A stretch of 64,000 nt of DNA from Siderastrea siderea (GCA_964030785.1 OZ034966.1:1496501-1560500); one strand, 5' to 3'. Positions 1 to 11,937 are shown, counted from the stretch's first letter. The notes: generated by a model not told the origin, from the sequence alone. Numbers and translations: made by a program.

Positions 1-673
1 CCCATATGTACAGCTCCTACACAGAAATTTTTATATATCCTTTAATTAAGGCTTAGTTTTAGGGAATGCTAATAAAGTTTTTATGGAAACAACTGACCCT
101 GTAGTCTAATCGTTTTGTCACTAGGTATAAATCACATGATATCTACCCTGGAAAGGGTGAGACCTGGTGACTCTAGAAGGTCATGAAAGAAATGTTAAAT
201 ACTCTCTCCTAAGGTATACGTGAAGACGAGAAAAGGTGCAACAAATGAAAACAATTAAAATATATATGTTTATTAAGTAACTGTACGAGCAGCAGAATAC
301 AAAAAGCCGCTTTATACATAACGTAACTGTTTTTTAGATTCCTTAAACTTTCTTTTTCTCAGAATGGGTTGAAATCGACGGCCATGAAGCTGATTAGTTA
401 AGGGTGTGCACTGTAGGTCTCATTATGCAGTTTGAAGGCCAGTCATTCGTAACTTTTATTGCAACCAGTTTCTTGTCCCTCAGACTGACTCTTGCACATG
501 TGTTTAACCTTAAATGGGTTCCTCGGTTCTCTTTTTTCCTCTTCGGCTCGATTAGTGATAGGAAACATACATTATAACTTGAAGAAATATATGGAGCACT
601 ACACAAGGAATTGCAGCGTGTTTATCCGTACCCACTGCAAATCTCTTGCTCTAACTACGTATACTGTAGCAAC
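1..673. other. AT-rich sequence, no gene seen
   Basis: No supported coding exon, RNA gene or clear repeat was found here. Short open frames in this stretch show no family motif and no splice-flanked exon structure. Confidence 0.5.
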
Positions 674-824
674 CAGCCTAGTCCCTAGGCTTTCTCTCTT
701 GCCCCCTAGTCCACGCAAAGTGTAGGAAGGGGTGGAGAGAGTCTCTCTCGGTGACGTCACGGCACACGGTCCAGGCCTAGGGCGAGGCACACGGTCCAGC
801 CGAGAACGCCTAGGGACAAGGCTG
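674..824. mobile_element. Short inverted-repeat element (MITE), MULE-like
   Basis: The ends form a 23-bp imperfect inverted repeat (cagcctagtccctaggc at the left, the inverse of cagccttgtccctaggc at the right). They are flanked by near-identical 9-bp direct repeats, tgtagcaac at 665-673 and tgcagcaac at 825-833. A 9-bp target duplication suggests a Mutator-like origin. The terminus resembles that of the long-TIR element at 51043-53316 (caacctcgtccccagg), so both may belong to one family. The 151-bp element encodes nothing. Confidence 0.55.
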
Positions 825-1019
825 TGCAGCAACGATTTCAGGTGTGAACATTGATGCATCGTGTGTTTGGAGGAGTATGTCTGAGTGGCAACTCTTTCTC
901 GGCCAGAGATACAAGCAACTACATATACAATATATTTGCAAATAAAAAAGAACAGTATTGTTCAACATTCAACTTGTCTCTTTTTACCATAGCCTTGGCA
1001 AAGTCACAGTTCTTATCAA

Positions 1020-1025
1020 TTTATT
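1020..1025 (-). terminator. Polyadenylation signal of the three-exon minus-strand gene
   Basis: AATAAA on the minus strand, about 70 bp beyond the stop codon at 1094. It fits as the poly(A) signal of the gene ending there. Confidence 0.45.
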
Positions 1026-1093
1026 TTCTTAACGTTTGTAGTACTGTCATGCAGTAGACAAGAGGAAGCGTGCTCCATATTGTTCCTGTGTTA

Positions 1094-4000
1094 TTATTCT
1101 TCACAGACAGGAATCACTTCCACGTTCACCATCACTTTACACAAGTCCCTCCCAGAGTGATTCTTCCTGGCAGCAGTGCTCTGGATTGGACCTGTTGGAT
1201 TAAATTAAGAACATGCTGTGCACGATAAGTTCACTTTCAAATTAATAGAGTCGAATATGATCAAAACCATTCCATGCACGAAGGGTCAGCAGTCCGCTCG
1301 ACGTACAGCGTAAAGGCCCGTTTACACAGGCGATTTTTGTCGCGCAACTCAATGCAATTTTTGTCGCGCCGAAGTTGCAACTTCAATATCGCGCGTGTAA
1401 ACCAGCTGCGATTTCAGCGCGATTTTATCGCCGCGATATCGCAGGAGTTTCGAACCTGTTCGAAACCTGATGCGATTTTGCTGCGATTTTTGATTAAAAT
1501 GTGACAATCATGAATCAAAAGGTACCCCTCAGGAGGTTTTGTCGCTCGCAATTTGTACAGCCATGAGCGTAAACAAGGACAAAAAACGTACTAAAACAAC
1601 AAAAAGCAACTTCCTCCTCGTCATCCATGCTTTTTAAGCTTATTTACATTTGCCGAGGTCTTTGCCGAGTTGTAAACCAACCAAAGAATTGTCTAATGGC
1701 AGTACCGTTAGATTTTGTAAAACCTCTCTATCTACGAATTCAAATAACTAAATATTTTCTTTCTTTTTGGAGATGAAAATTGGAGTCACTCCAGTTCAGT
1801 CACTCCAGTTCAGTTCGAGGTCTTTGCCGAGTTGTAAAACGAAACAAAACAAAATTGAAACAAAACAAAACGAGATTGAAGCAAAACGAAACAAAATGAA
1901 AAAAACTCAAACCAAAACAAAACGTGTGCGCCTGCGCTGTAGCGAAACTGCTGCTCAAAGTTAACGTGTTTTGTAAATCGCACGTGATCGCACGATAAAT
2001 CGCACTAAAATCGTGCTGAAATCGCAGCTGGTTTACACGTGCGATGTTGAAGTTGCAGCTTCAGCGCGACAAAAATTGCATTGAGTTGCGCGACAAAAAT
2101 CGCCTGTGTAAACGGGCCTTAAGCAAGTTTGCACTTCTCAATCACCAATCAACAAGCGAAATGCCCACATAGACTGGGCAAGTGACTTACCTTGGTAGAA
2201 CATTCCAGTACCGCCAATACATCCAACAAAATGTTTACAAGCATAGAAACTGCTTAAACATTTTTACTACCTAATGCACTTAATGAAATGAAATGAAATG
2301 CTCATGCTGAAGTTATGCCGAGCTGCTGATTCATGATCTTATAGGAAAGGACTGGTTCAGCTCTAACAAATCATTCGTCCAAAAAGGAGATAAGAATTAG
2401 TTCCCTCTAGCGCGTGTAGGCAAGAGATCTTCGTTAATAATCATAGTTTACCAAGTGCATTAGCAGCGGTTAACCAAACAAACCACAGGCCAGGATAATC
2501 CATCCCTATGCAACTTTTGGAAGGAAAAAAAGAGAGAAAGAAAGAGAAACACAATAAGATTGAACACAATAAATTCATACCTTGCGGTGCGGTGACGTCC
2601 CCGTAATCTCGTCTCCCTGATAAGAGTCGTTCTCCATCAATCTCACATATTGGGCACTTGTCCATCTCTTTGTTATGTCTTCGACCTAAAACACACCGAC
2701 TACCTCGCGAACCGTTCAAACCTGTCGAGGATCCTATGAAACAAAAATGAAGGTATTTATTGCCACGAGTAAGTCGAACAACGTGAAACACGAAGTAAGA
2801 GAGTAAGACAGGAATTGATCCACTTCGTATTCACAGCTTGTCCTGGTATGAGTTTGAGTAGGCTGTGAACCGAGCCGTTCTAAGCTATCCCAGCGATAAC
2901 ACGAGACCTTCTTAACCTACCTGCGGTTATTTCTCCTAAGCCGGTTTCTCTCCCCCTCAGTGTTGGGAAATACAGCACATCGGTTTGTGGCCCCTGTGTA
3001 CACTGGACTGGAAACGGTAATGATTCTGCAGTACAACTGATTTAAGTCAGAAACAATTTACATTGTACGAAAAGACAAGTCCTTAATAATCTCGCTATGT
3101 TGATTAACGAGTCATCCTTATTAGTCATTCTAGGCGAGACGGAGACATAGGGTAGACAACTGGCCTGCAATAAAGATGAGCATCTCATTCTGGGAGAGAT
3201 GGTAATGCTCCTAGTCGCTTCATCCTTCCGAAACCGGTGCCGCCGAACCCTTAATCTCGGGCTTCTTGGTCAGCGGGTAAGACTATGGGGTAATGACAAA
3301 AAAATTGACTGAATTTTTTATTTTATTTTATTTTATTTTTGGTTGGCTGTTTTTGGGCTGTTCATTGTAACAAAACTAAGAGCCTTCAACTGCACGATTC
3401 CTGCGGCAACAATTCCATTACCGACCGTTACCCAAGAGTCTCTCCCGGTGACCACCCGCTGACCAAGAAGCCTGAGGACTCTGGGCACAAGATTGCCATA
3501 CCCTAAGATGGTGAAACATGGCTAATGCGGGCACCAAAAAAACACATTGATTGAGTTCGGAACTCATGATCATGCGTGACGCCCGACTCTCAAAACTCTG
3601 AATCAAGTGATAAAACTAGAAATGGTTTTCCATAAGAGACAATAAAGGTTGGGCTCGTCTTGACAAATACTGATCAAGAATATATTCAACAATCCAAAAT
3701 AAGTTCCTACAGAACGCACGTAACCAAGCTACTCATAGTCAGTACCCTACATAAATTTAAAAGTATAGGTTTTTCTTCCTGTGTAGCTCATTGAATTAGT
3801 TTTTTCACTCTGCAGCCCAAATAAAGACTGATTTCAATTGCCGGGTACAATTAAATTCTAATTTGCTGCAATTCCTAATTTTAATACAACAAATACGATC
3901 GACCACTGACACGGAACAATATCACATCGCTTCATATTTTGCGACAAGTGTCTGTCAAAAGCCCAGCTGCCGGTATTTCCCACCTACACCATTCTGTGTA

Positions 4001-6683
4001 GCTCGTTTATACCGATTACTACAGTGCTATTTTATAGTCCTACGTTTTTCTAGACAAGAAGAGAAACTCGGCACAAACTAAGAACGCCACTGCTCTGTGA
4101 AGGTTTTTTGTTGTTGCTGCTTCTGTACTCAGTGATATTAAGAACAAAACTGATTTTGCCCAGGCCCGAAAAACTATTCAGATAAACAAAGAGAAGATGA
4201 ACTTGTCGCTCCCTTCTACTCAATCATCCCCTTCTTATTTTGGGTCCAGCACGTGACTTTTATGCCATTTCCACCATTCTTTCAATATCACTTCTGTTAA
4301 GGGGAGGGAGGAGATTATCCAGGCATATCAAGTATTATCCAGGCATATCAAGTGCCCTCTCCATTACCAATAATAGAAATAAAGATACATTTCGTGCCAC
4401 TCATTGCTTTCAGGTACACAGCTGTTAAAGAAAGCGGGGTTGATAGGTTAACGTTATACGTCAAATTTCCGGTCAAAATGCCACTTTCCTGCAGTGCATG
4501 CAGTCCCAACAAATTCGTTTTTCTACCGATAGACGTCTGTAACAACCGCAGATGAAAGAAGAGTACATGTTATATTTCACGCGATTTTTTTCCTCATATT
4601 GTCACCCTAAAACAAGAACGACTAGAACTCAAAATGGGTTGCAAAATGCAAACTTTGGGAGTGTTGAAGTATTTCGTACTGCTTACATTCGAAAGCAGGT
4701 TAATATAGAATAACCAAAGGACGCTATTCATTCAATGTGTAAAATTCCATTTATACGAACACACACAAACTACTGACCCGGAACAAGAACATGTCGCATC
4801 CTGCTCTATGACTAATATGCTCTGTGACACCTGTCTATCAAACGAGACGGACGAGCTTGTCTCAGCGACTCCTCTGGATCAGTATTTTGAACTATTTTGG
4901 GTTTAGAAAGCGACTTTAAATACCCGTTTCCGGTTTATTTACGATATCAGACTTGTCAATTTGGCGGGGAATAAAGTCAGGCATCCAATCTCACCAGGGA
5001 GGAGAGGATAGGGATGAGCTACTCGATTTGAATATAGAAGTTTCAGGTATCCCATTCGGCTACTAGCTATACAACGTTCTCCATCTTACGAATGCTACAG
5101 TTTCAGTGCTGAGACAGTTCGATTCGGAATAAGGAGAATCTTACTATGAAAATCACTCACGAGAGCAATTCTCTCCCCCTCTCCCCCTTAACAATGATGT
5201 TTTGCCGCCAAATTTGTCTCGTATACTTCTGTCTAAGCTGGTACGTTCACGTTTTGTAGCAACTTATTGCTTTCAGGTGCGCCTGGTATGGAAATGTGGT
5301 ACCTAAGAAGTGTCGACAGGAATGATGCTTTAATTTTTGTTGACCGACCTCAAGAGGAATATTATATTTAAAACATCAGTCAGGGTTTTCCACTTCCGGT
5401 CCGAACAAACTCACTTTTCTGTAGAAACATTGGTCTTATTGTAAACTGCTGAACAATTTAAACAAGCTTTATATCTCACGCCACACTCTCCCTGATCACT
5501 TCCTCGATAGAACACATGATGGGTTTTAGCTCATGGATCATTTACTACTTGTTTTTATAAAGAACGAACTCAGACTTTAAACCTCGGCAACACCAAAGAT
5601 TTTTTAAAATATGCAAAATTTCACTTACTGCGGTAAACAATGATTCCATCGGAGCCTAACTGTCTGTCAAGCGAGCTTTATTATTCCAACAAGAGAACAA
5701 ACACACAGCGGTTCGTTTTTGCTGCTGCCAACGTAACAAATTTCATACCTCTTGCACAGCTACGGCGCTGTGTCCATTTAGCTAGTCAGGCCTGCAGATC
5801 GCCACTGATAAGAAACTCGCGGCACACTCTGTCGCTTACTCTCACGAGATTCACGACAGAACCGACACAAGGAAAAAAAAACAAAAAAGGGAAGCCAATA
5901 TTAAAAATACGGGTGCTTTATGAGGCTTTCAAATCAAATTTTGGCGGCATCAAATTATTCGCTGCTTACGTTTCAGCGTAGGAATGTAAATTACCCTCGA
6001 GGTACTTTTAAATCCAGATTTCAAACTCGATGTTTTTTTTTCTTTTTTGTTTTTTTTTCTTTCGGACTTTTCCATTTTCTCCCAAATCATTTGCTCTTTC
6101 ATTCTTGGATATTCCACCCAAAATTTCTGCACCTAATTATACTTCAAAAACGCTTTCCTGTTTCCCAATCAGAGCGCGCACAGCTCCCGGTCGATATCAT
6201 AGGACACAACAAATTGCTGACCCGAAACAGCGGAAAGAGAGCACGTCCATTCGCAACCTTTTGTGACACCTGTCTGTCAAACATGTCTTATTTTCCCGCC
6301 AAAACCTGAGACGCGCAGCAGCTGTAATTTTCGCGCGTCTTTGCGCGCCATCGTAACAAATCGCTCTCTATAAATCCGTTTGCACCTTTGTGATTCCATC
6401 TTACGGCAAATTTGTTGCCCGACGACATATAATTCAGATAAGAAGAGAACTCTAACGCAAAATCATAATTAAAATGCGCACTTGCTGAAGTGTCTTCGGT
6501 ACCAAAATTAAAGGCCTTAGATTGAACGTCACAATCCCCTCGCTTACCTGATATTCCCGCTTGTCCTTCTGCGTTCAATGGACGATACTCATTTGTGTGC
6601 AGGTTAGAAGGCGATCTACCCAACGACCCAAGTAAACTTCCTAGTCCACAACACAACGCTGATAACATCGTCAGTCTGTACAT
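1094..6683 (-). CDS. Small predicted secreted protein, three exons, family unknown
   Basis: Proposed exons on the minus strand are 6683-6548, 2733-2581 and 1191-1094. Both introns have GT...AG borders (donors cag/gtaagc and caag/gtatga; acceptors catag and acag), and both junctions are phase 1. The total of 387 bp gives 128 residues. Exon 1 starts at the ATG of MYRLTMLSALCCGLGSLLGS, a good signal peptide. The rest is polar, with Cys in KCPICEIDGE (exon 2) and in DLCKV and PVCEE (exon 3), suggesting a small disulfide-bonded secreted protein. I do not recognise the family. Consistent phases and the nearby AATAAA support the model, but further small exons inside the 3.8-kb first intron cannot be excluded. 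The intron holds diverged tandem repeats, and the last intron holds a Harbinger-like element. Confidence 0.5.
1314..2119. mobile_element. PIF/Harbinger-like nonautonomous element
   Basis: The terminal inverted repeats start AGGCCCGTTTACACAGGCG and run well over 100 bp, being rich in tcgcgc/gcgcga motifs. They are flanked by TAA at 1311-1313 and 2120-2122, the 3-bp target duplication expected of PIF/Harbinger transposons. The 806-bp body has no transposase and contains an acaaaac-rich tract around 1838-1925. It sits in the last intron of the minus-strand gene. Confidence 0.65.
3260..3472. repeat. 19-bp inverted repeat pair
   Basis: ggcttcttggtcagcgggt at 3260-3278 is repeated exactly in inverse orientation at 3454-3472, about 175 bp apart. 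The spacer contains a (ttta)n-like tract. It may be a degenerate foldback element; no target duplication was identified. Confidence 0.4.
3850..6310. repeat. Diverged tandem repeat, units about 0.87 kb
   Basis: Phrases recur at about 865-925 bp spacing: ttgctttcaggt at about 4403 and 5269; a 'ttccggtc...ctttcctg/ttttctgtag' block at about 4468 and 5393; and a 'gtgacacctgtctatcaaac'-type block near 3945, 4830, 5665 and 6260. The copies are heavily diverged and no long ORF survives. Unit borders are approximate. Confidence 0.35.
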
Positions 6684-7788
6684 ACAAACAGCTGATGGCA
6701 ACCGAATATTAGACTTCACCTTTTAATTCCGAATGATTTCGTTAAATCATATCATGATAAATATAGCATTTTGTTTTATCACGTGACTTTAAATGCCCTG
6801 ACGACATTAACGACATGCATCACCAGACTGCTGTGGTCACATGTTACTGACGGAAACGTTGTCATGGCACCCAGCAGTTTGTCCCATGCGATCAGTTTAA
6901 ATGCCCTCACGTCAATAGCAACCTCGCAGCTGTGATAAAACCTGACTGGCAAGGCGCCAAAGTTTGGTTCTACTCGGAACTAACTCTAGTTGAGATCGAG
7001 TTAGTTGAGTGCTTCGTCTATGACAGAGTGAAACACTTAAATATGATACAAAACGAGTTGATTTGGCGTAATTTTACAAGCCACCATAAAGAGATGCGAA
7101 AGCTAAGTATTTTTTGAGTCTCTTGGTTTTGAATATGTTTATCAACGTCAACACAGTTGACATCAAATCGAAGAATTACACTATAGCAATACTGGGCCTT
7201 CCCTTAATTATCCTGTCCTCATTGCTTATGTACGCTATTGAAATGCAGTCGGTTTGAGAATTTGATCAGTAGATCACTCAGTGGACAGCTAGACAGCTTA
7301 AATTAGTTACAGATTGGTCGTGTTCTGAATTCTCAATTCCCAACAGGAAATGATGTGTTATGAGTGGATACTGGCCGCTGCAAATAGTGACGTTAGGCGT
7401 CATATTTTCCCGCGGAAATGAAATGTGCTTAGTAATCATCATAACACTGTTTGACTATGACAAGATCACAGGATCAATGATCTTGATAATACATGTATAT
7501 CATTCACCAGAAAACCAGAATGAATTTACTATATAAGGAGATAATTTTTGCTACTGCTAAGTCTGTCTCTTTTAGGGTATAAAGAATACTACGCAAAACA
7601 CAAAGTCGTTCTGGTTGAGTAAACCTGTCGCCAGTGTGTTTCTAGACAAAGGACACCTTTACAATCGTACACGTTTTTAGCTCTGTTAAAGCCTTCATGT
7701 AGATCAATTCAGTTCCTTTGACCAAAACACGAAAAAAGCAAAACGATCCTTAACGATGTGCTGTGCCTTACGACACAATTTTGAAAAG
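6684..7788. other. Flank upstream of the secreted-protein gene and left of the Polinton
   Basis: No supported exon. It should contain the promoter of the minus-strand gene starting at 6683. A TATA-like ctatataagg lies near 7530 on the plus strand, but no gene downstream of it survives before the Polinton. Confidence 0.4.
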
Positions 7789-7794
7789 CGTATG

Positions 7795-8217
7795 AGTAGT
7801 TAGAGAATTGGGAGTATTGGCGCATTTTTGGGAATTTCTGATGAATTCATATAATTAGTACTTAGAGTATTGGCGCATTTTTGGGAATTTCTGATGAATT
7901 CATATAATTAGTACTTAGAGTATTGGCGCATTTTTGGGAATTTCTGATGAATTCATATAATTAGTACTTCAGTCAAATCTTTTGTCAAATTTGACTGAAA
8001 AATCCCCGGTCAAATTTCCCGACCCCCCAATTTTCAGCGCACCTGGTCAAATTTCCCGACCCCCTTTTTGAAACCGGCCCAAAAAATTCATCCGTGACCG
8101 TACGCATAACTTGTTACACCATTTTCATGAATATATCTCTTATCGTCGAAGCAGCTGAGTGATATTTTATCGACCACGTAGCTCCCAATGAGATGTTTTT
8201 CACTTTTAATTAGTCTC
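7795..8217. repeat. Left terminal inverted repeat of the Polinton (423 bp)
   Basis: It matches the inverse of 22504-22926 over 423 bp with no difference that I could see. It contains three 53-bp tandem copies, then two direct copies of ggtcaaatttcccgacccc (8008-8026, 8045-8063) and an agtcaaat/atttgact inverted pair near 7971-7996. The inner 130 bp are the last codons and stop of polB. In protein-primed elements the TIR carries the replication origin; which part does so here is not known. Confidence 0.95.
7812..7970. repeat. 53-bp tandem repeat, three copies, in the left TIR
   Basis: The unit begins gtattggcgcatttttggg and restarts at 7814, 7867 and 7920. The same array is present inverted in the right TIR at about 22751-22909. 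Each unit holds gggaatttct, one base off a kB-type motif, and a gaattc. Confidence 0.9.
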
Positions 8218-11200
8218 ATCTCATGACGCAACTGCTTTTTATTGAAAAGCACGTCCTTGTAATTATCATGTTGCAACTGTTGTTTTATCACATTCTTTTT
8301 TATTCCCTTTGCTGTGCGACTACCCTGTTCATTGTCTTTCATAAGAGAATACATTTTAGATCTCAAGCCAACAAACTCCACGATTGGCAAACCGGCCGCT
8401 TCATCCTTGAATTTCCCAATGACTTTCTTATTTGTGTTATCAAAAAAAGGGCTATCCTTTGGGTAATCACTGTTATCGAATAGATGTTTGTCTTTCCAAA
8501 AATCTTGGTAAACATCATCTACCTCAATTTCATAGGTTAGACTATCAGTGTCTGTAAACATCAGTCGAGCTTTGTCACCGTACTTATTTTTGATGTAATT
8601 GTAATGAAAATCGTACATCAATGTTTTTGATAAATCTAGGATGCACATTCCAACATACGCCGGTCTGTTTAATGTCAAAGTTGGTTTCATTTTATGAACG
8701 GCGACTAAATCCTCATTGAAAATTTTGAAGCTCACGAAACTCGGTTTACTGGTCCACTTTAATAGATTTTCTTCATCAGTTACAAGTTTAATGTCCTGTC
8801 GCTTTCTCAGATTTTCCATTGTCTTCCCAAACACCGAATTGTTCATCAACTTGAAAAAATCCTTTTCAAAAGAGTTCTTTGCCTTTGCTCTCTTTTTTGT
8901 GTTGAAATCAATGTAAGTTTTCAACCATGGACTCTGATTGAATTCAAGAGCTCTGTGAATTTTTGTTAGTTTTAATCCTAAAGACATGTATAGTTGCAAG
9001 TTGCGATAATGCAAAACATATCTCTCTTTTTTCGATAATGTTGGTACTAACTTTTCAACCAGTCCGACCTTTACTTTAAATTTTTCAGCAATTTCTCGGC
9101 AATAAGGGGACAACATATCTTCAGTTACTTTGATTTTTTCAGCGGCCAGCGGATAGTCGTTGTGGAGATTATGCAACTCTTCTGGATATTCCAAATCAAC
9201 CTCTAATATCAATCCTTTTTCAGACTCATCATCGAACTTGGATAAATCCACCTCTTCTTCAGTTAACCATTTGAATCCACCGGTCGGAAGATATTGACTC
9301 ATTGCCCAACCATATAGATTGTTTGCATCCAGATACATGATGTATTTTGACGCCTCTTCCGGATTGAAGTTTTTCATATATTTGTTGTTTGTCTTTCCAT
9401 ATCGATTGGCGATGTAACTGATCCCCCCACGCATGCCTTTTTCAATGAATAGAAACATATCAACATCACTCATCAACTCCAATTTAGTTTTTGTCATTTT
9501 CAACATTGCATCCCAACTCAGACCGGGTGTTGTGAAATAATGAGCAGGATCCAATTCATAGTATTGTTGACATGCTTTGCGGAAATTTTCAAAAACATCA
9601 GTCAACAACAAAATATCCGATTTGAGATACAGATCGTGATACTCCCCCATTGATGATAAACCAAATTCATTCCAAACATTCTGTGCATGTTGGTACTCTT
9701 CATCTGTGATATGTTCATTATTCATGACGCTGAAAAAATCTTCTTTCTTCGGTAACCGGCTGTCCTCAAACTTTTCAAAACTATTCATATAATCATAAGG
9801 ATAAACACCTTTCTTTTTCATCAAACTCAATTGTTCACCTTGAAATACTTGCCCCGTATATTTGAACGCTTCGGCCGGAAGATTATTCACCAAATTACTC
9901 AATGATGAGCTCATGAATTGAAAGCTGTCGATGAACAAAAGGTATCGGCCCAACATGAAGGCCATGTATTTCTCCATGTTACAGGGAATGACATTTATGC
10001 TCATCTCACGTTTATTTCCTTTTGCATCAACATACGCACGCTCTTTCACAATATTACCAATTTCTTGCATTATAAAGTGACTGTCATACCCCTTGAGATT
10101 GTGAAACACCACAGGTATTTTATCAGTCAATTGGAAATTTAGATTACAAAACTCGTGTGCAGAGCCTCTGTATTTGCCGGTGACATGACAGTGATCTCTT
10201 ACTATGTTATTGAAATTATCATTTGCGCCATACGGTATCTTGCAAATGTGGCATTCTTTTGCTGATCGAAAACTTTCCTTATCCTCGTTTGTCATTTCGA
10301 TAGGTTTTGTGAAATGGTCTTTTGCAATCTTTTTACAGTATTTAACTTCATCCAACATATCTTTTATGAACTTGTGAATGGTCATTTCTCCTCTGTAAAT
10401 TTTAGTGGGCTTTGAAAATTTATCGTCATAACAGCAAACAACTTTATAACCATATCCACAAGCTGTATGTTTTTGATATTGTTCGGTGTGGGATTTTTTT
10501 TGTGAAACTTTTTCGGTGATGGCCTCAAAATCAGCATAAATCACAAAAGGGGCCGGCAACTGTCTACGATAATTTTTGAATGCAATTGTCGATCCAGGTG
10601 CCGGCATTTTAATGGATTGTTTCCCATTAATTTCAATACAATCAACTTTGTGATTAATTAATACCCTTTCAGAGCTGAAACCTTGAAGACAGTACATACA
10701 GAAATGCTTTCTTCCATTGTTTTTCGTTTGATTGTACATAAATTTATTGAAATTTTTTAATAAACAATAATGTTTCTTTTCTCCTTCGGTTATTAATAGC
10801 AGATTCAAACAATAGTTGAACTTTTCTTTTGAAAGGTAAATCGGATACCGTTGCCCTTCCTCATAACCGAAGACATTTACACGAATATTATTCTGTTTCT
10901 CTATTTTGTTGTATTGTTTCACAGAAACTGGAAACTCAATTCCTGAGTAATCCAATTTTTCTACATATTTTTTATCACACTTTTTTATTCTCTGTGGATC
11001 TTTGTTTTGTGGTAAGAGGTGCCGAATATGGCACCAACGAAAACATTCATCATCATTATTTTTTATGTTTATAATCCCTTTAGCTGGGTGACGCAGCTCT
11101 TTGGGTAATGGAATATATGAAGAACCCCTGAGTGGTCTATACCTTACAACATTGATGAAATGACCATCAACCGATTTAATAATCCATGCTGATCCTTTTG

Positions 11201-11870
11201 AAATCCATCGCTCAATCTTATTTACAATCTGTTGTTGTGTTGTTTCCAAAAAGTTTGTGATCTCTACCTCATTTGTTAATGTTTGTTTCTTTGTATTGAA
11301 ATAAGGTTTTTCTTCAATCAACTCATCTCCTTTCTGTTTTTCAAACGTAATCTTCAACACTTCATTGAATTTGAGACCTTTCATCTCTTTCAGAACCTTC
11401 AATAAATTGTTCTTAATCAATAAACGGGTGTTCTGAAGTTGAATTAATGGATCTTGTCTGTTTATGAGGCTAATTTCATATGATCTTGTAAACCCTCGCA
11501 AGGCCTTTTCTTTCTGCGCGAAAGTCGCTTCAGTTGGTTCACTTTCTTCGGTTTGTGGTTCAATCACTTCAGTTGGTTCTTCAGTTGGTTCTTCAATCAT
11601 TTTATCAACATTCTTCAACCACTTTCCCCAATTAATAACTTTTTCGGTCGTTTTTTGAATTAGATTTGGTAGCTTTTTGAGTGTTGTTGTGACGACTGCT
11701 GGTTTGAGAATGGGAACGTTAATTTTACCAAATAAGTTAGGGGTTTTTGTTGGCGCTGGTGTTGGTGTTATCTTATTTTTTGCGGCATCGAACGTTTTTT
11801 TCAAGCGTGAATAACCTCTCAATCCGAGGGTTTTTGCAAAAATTTTCAAAGGAACTTTTTGTGAATCCAT
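8088..11870 (-). CDS. polB: Protein-primed family B DNA polymerase (Polinton pPolB)
   Basis: Replicates the element by protein-primed synthesis. From the ATG of MDSQKV it has 1,260 residues, typical for Polinton PolB. Visible motifs (approximate residues): exonuclease I YADFEAIT (~444), Exo II FHNLKGYDSH (~590), Exo III YLKSDILLLTD (~753), polymerase A YLDANNLYGWAMS (~850), B KLMNNSVFGKT (~1010), C FTDTDSL (~1106) and the SKMYS tail motif (~1174). Before Exo I is a C2H2-like finger (FCMYCLQGF...HKVDC, ~400). Between Exo I and II is a Cys/His block (CHICKI...DHCHVTGKYRG...CN) resembling endonuclease VII, as in other Polinton polymerases. The ~330-residue N-terminus is unassigned and could include a terminal-protein function. 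All catalytic residues appear intact. The last 43 codons lie inside the left TIR. Confidence 0.97.
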   Translation of the reverse strand: MDSQKVPLKIFAKTLGLRGYSRLKKTFDAAKNKITPTPAPTKTPNLFGKINVPILKPAVVTTTLKKLPNLIQKTTEKVINWGKWLKNVDKMIEEPTEEPTEVIEPQTEESEPTEATFAQKEKALRGFTRSYEISLINRQDPLIQLQNTRLLIKNNLLKVLKEMKGLKFNEVLKITFEKQKGDELIEEKPYFNTKKQTLTNEVEITNFLETTQQQIVNKIERWISKGSAWIIKSVDGHFINVVRYRPLRGSSYIPLPKELRHPAKGIINIKNNDDECFRWCHIRHLLPQNKDPQRIKKCDKKYVEKLDYSGIEFPVSVKQYNKIEKQNNIRVNVFGYEEGQRYPIYLSKEKFNYCLNLLLITEGEKKHYCLLKNFNKFMYNQTKNNGRKHFCMYCLQGFSSERVLINHKVDCIEINGKQSIKMPAPGSTIAFKNYRRQLPAPFVIYADFEAITEKVSQKKSHTEQYQKHTACGYGYKVVCCYDDKFSKPTKIYRGEMTIHKFIKDMLDEVKYCKKIAKDHFTKPIEMTNEDKESFRSAKECHICKIPYGANDNFNNIVRDHCHVTGKYRGSAHEFCNLNFQLTDKIPVVFHNLKGYDSHFIMQEIGNIVKERAYVDAKGNKREMSINVIPCNMEKYMAFMLGRYLLFIDSFQFMSSSLSNLVNNLPAEAFKYTGQVFQGEQLSLMKKKGVYPYDYMNSFEKFEDSRLPKKEDFFSVMNNEHITDEEYQHAQNVWNEFGLSSMGEYHDLYLKSDILLLTDVFENFRKACQQYYELDPAHYFTTPGLSWDAMLKMTKTKLELMSDVDMFLFIEKGMRGGISYIANRYGKTNNKYMKNFNPEEASKYIMYLDANNLYGWAMSQYLPTGGFKWLTEEEVDLSKFDDESEKGLILEVDLEYPEELHNLHNDYPLAAEKIKVTEDMLSPYCREIAEKFKVKVGLVEKLVPTLSKKERYVLHYRNLQLYMSLGLKLTKIHRALEFNQSPWLKTYIDFNTKKRAKAKNSFEKDFFKLMNNSVFGKTMENLRKRQDIKLVTDEENLLKWTSKPSFVSFKIFNEDLVAVHKMKPTLTLNRPAYVGMCILDLSKTLMYDFHYNYIKNKYGDKARLMFTDTDSLTYEIEVDDVYQDFWKDKHLFDNSDYPKDSPFFDNTNKKVIGKFKDEAAGLPIVEFVGLRSKMYSLMKDNEQGSRTAKGIKKNVIKQQLQHDNYKDVLFNKKQLRHEMRLIKSEKHLIGSYVVDKISLSCFDDKRYIHENGVTSYAYGHG

Positions 11871-11905
11871 TTTATTGTATAACAATATTTTTTAAATTTT
11901 TTTTT
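11871..11905 (-). promoter_or_regulatory. AT-rich upstream motif of polB, shared with the next gene
   Basis: Reading towards the polB ATG, this is aaatttaaaaaatattg followed by about 15 bp and aataaaATG. An almost identical block precedes the 102-residue gene at 12247-12280. Two separate genes sharing the same upstream block suggests a promoter element of the Polinton; TATA-like content is obvious, but function is inferred. Confidence 0.5.
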
Positions 11906-11935
11906 TCATTTCCACGTTTCACGAAATGAAAAAAA
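11900..11935 (-). terminator. Hairpin after the 102-residue gene
   Basis: A perfect 13-bp inverted repeat (tttttttcatttc at 11900-11912, gaaatgaaaaaaa at 11923-11935) with a 10-nt loop begins 3 nt beyond the stop codon of the gene ending at 11938. Position and shape suggest a 3'-end or termination signal. Comparable AT-rich hairpins lie between other genes of the element. Confidence 0.5.
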
Positions 11936-11937
11936 GT

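Noticed and set aside
5640..6309. Overlapping open frames of 113 and 129 codons
   Set aside because: Low-complexity, Phe-rich translation of a T-rich tract and repeat sequence, with no splice or start support.
7795..8217. CRISPR-like reading of the 53-bp repeats
   Set aside because: Copies are contiguous without spacers and are part of the terminal inverted repeat of a eukaryotic element.
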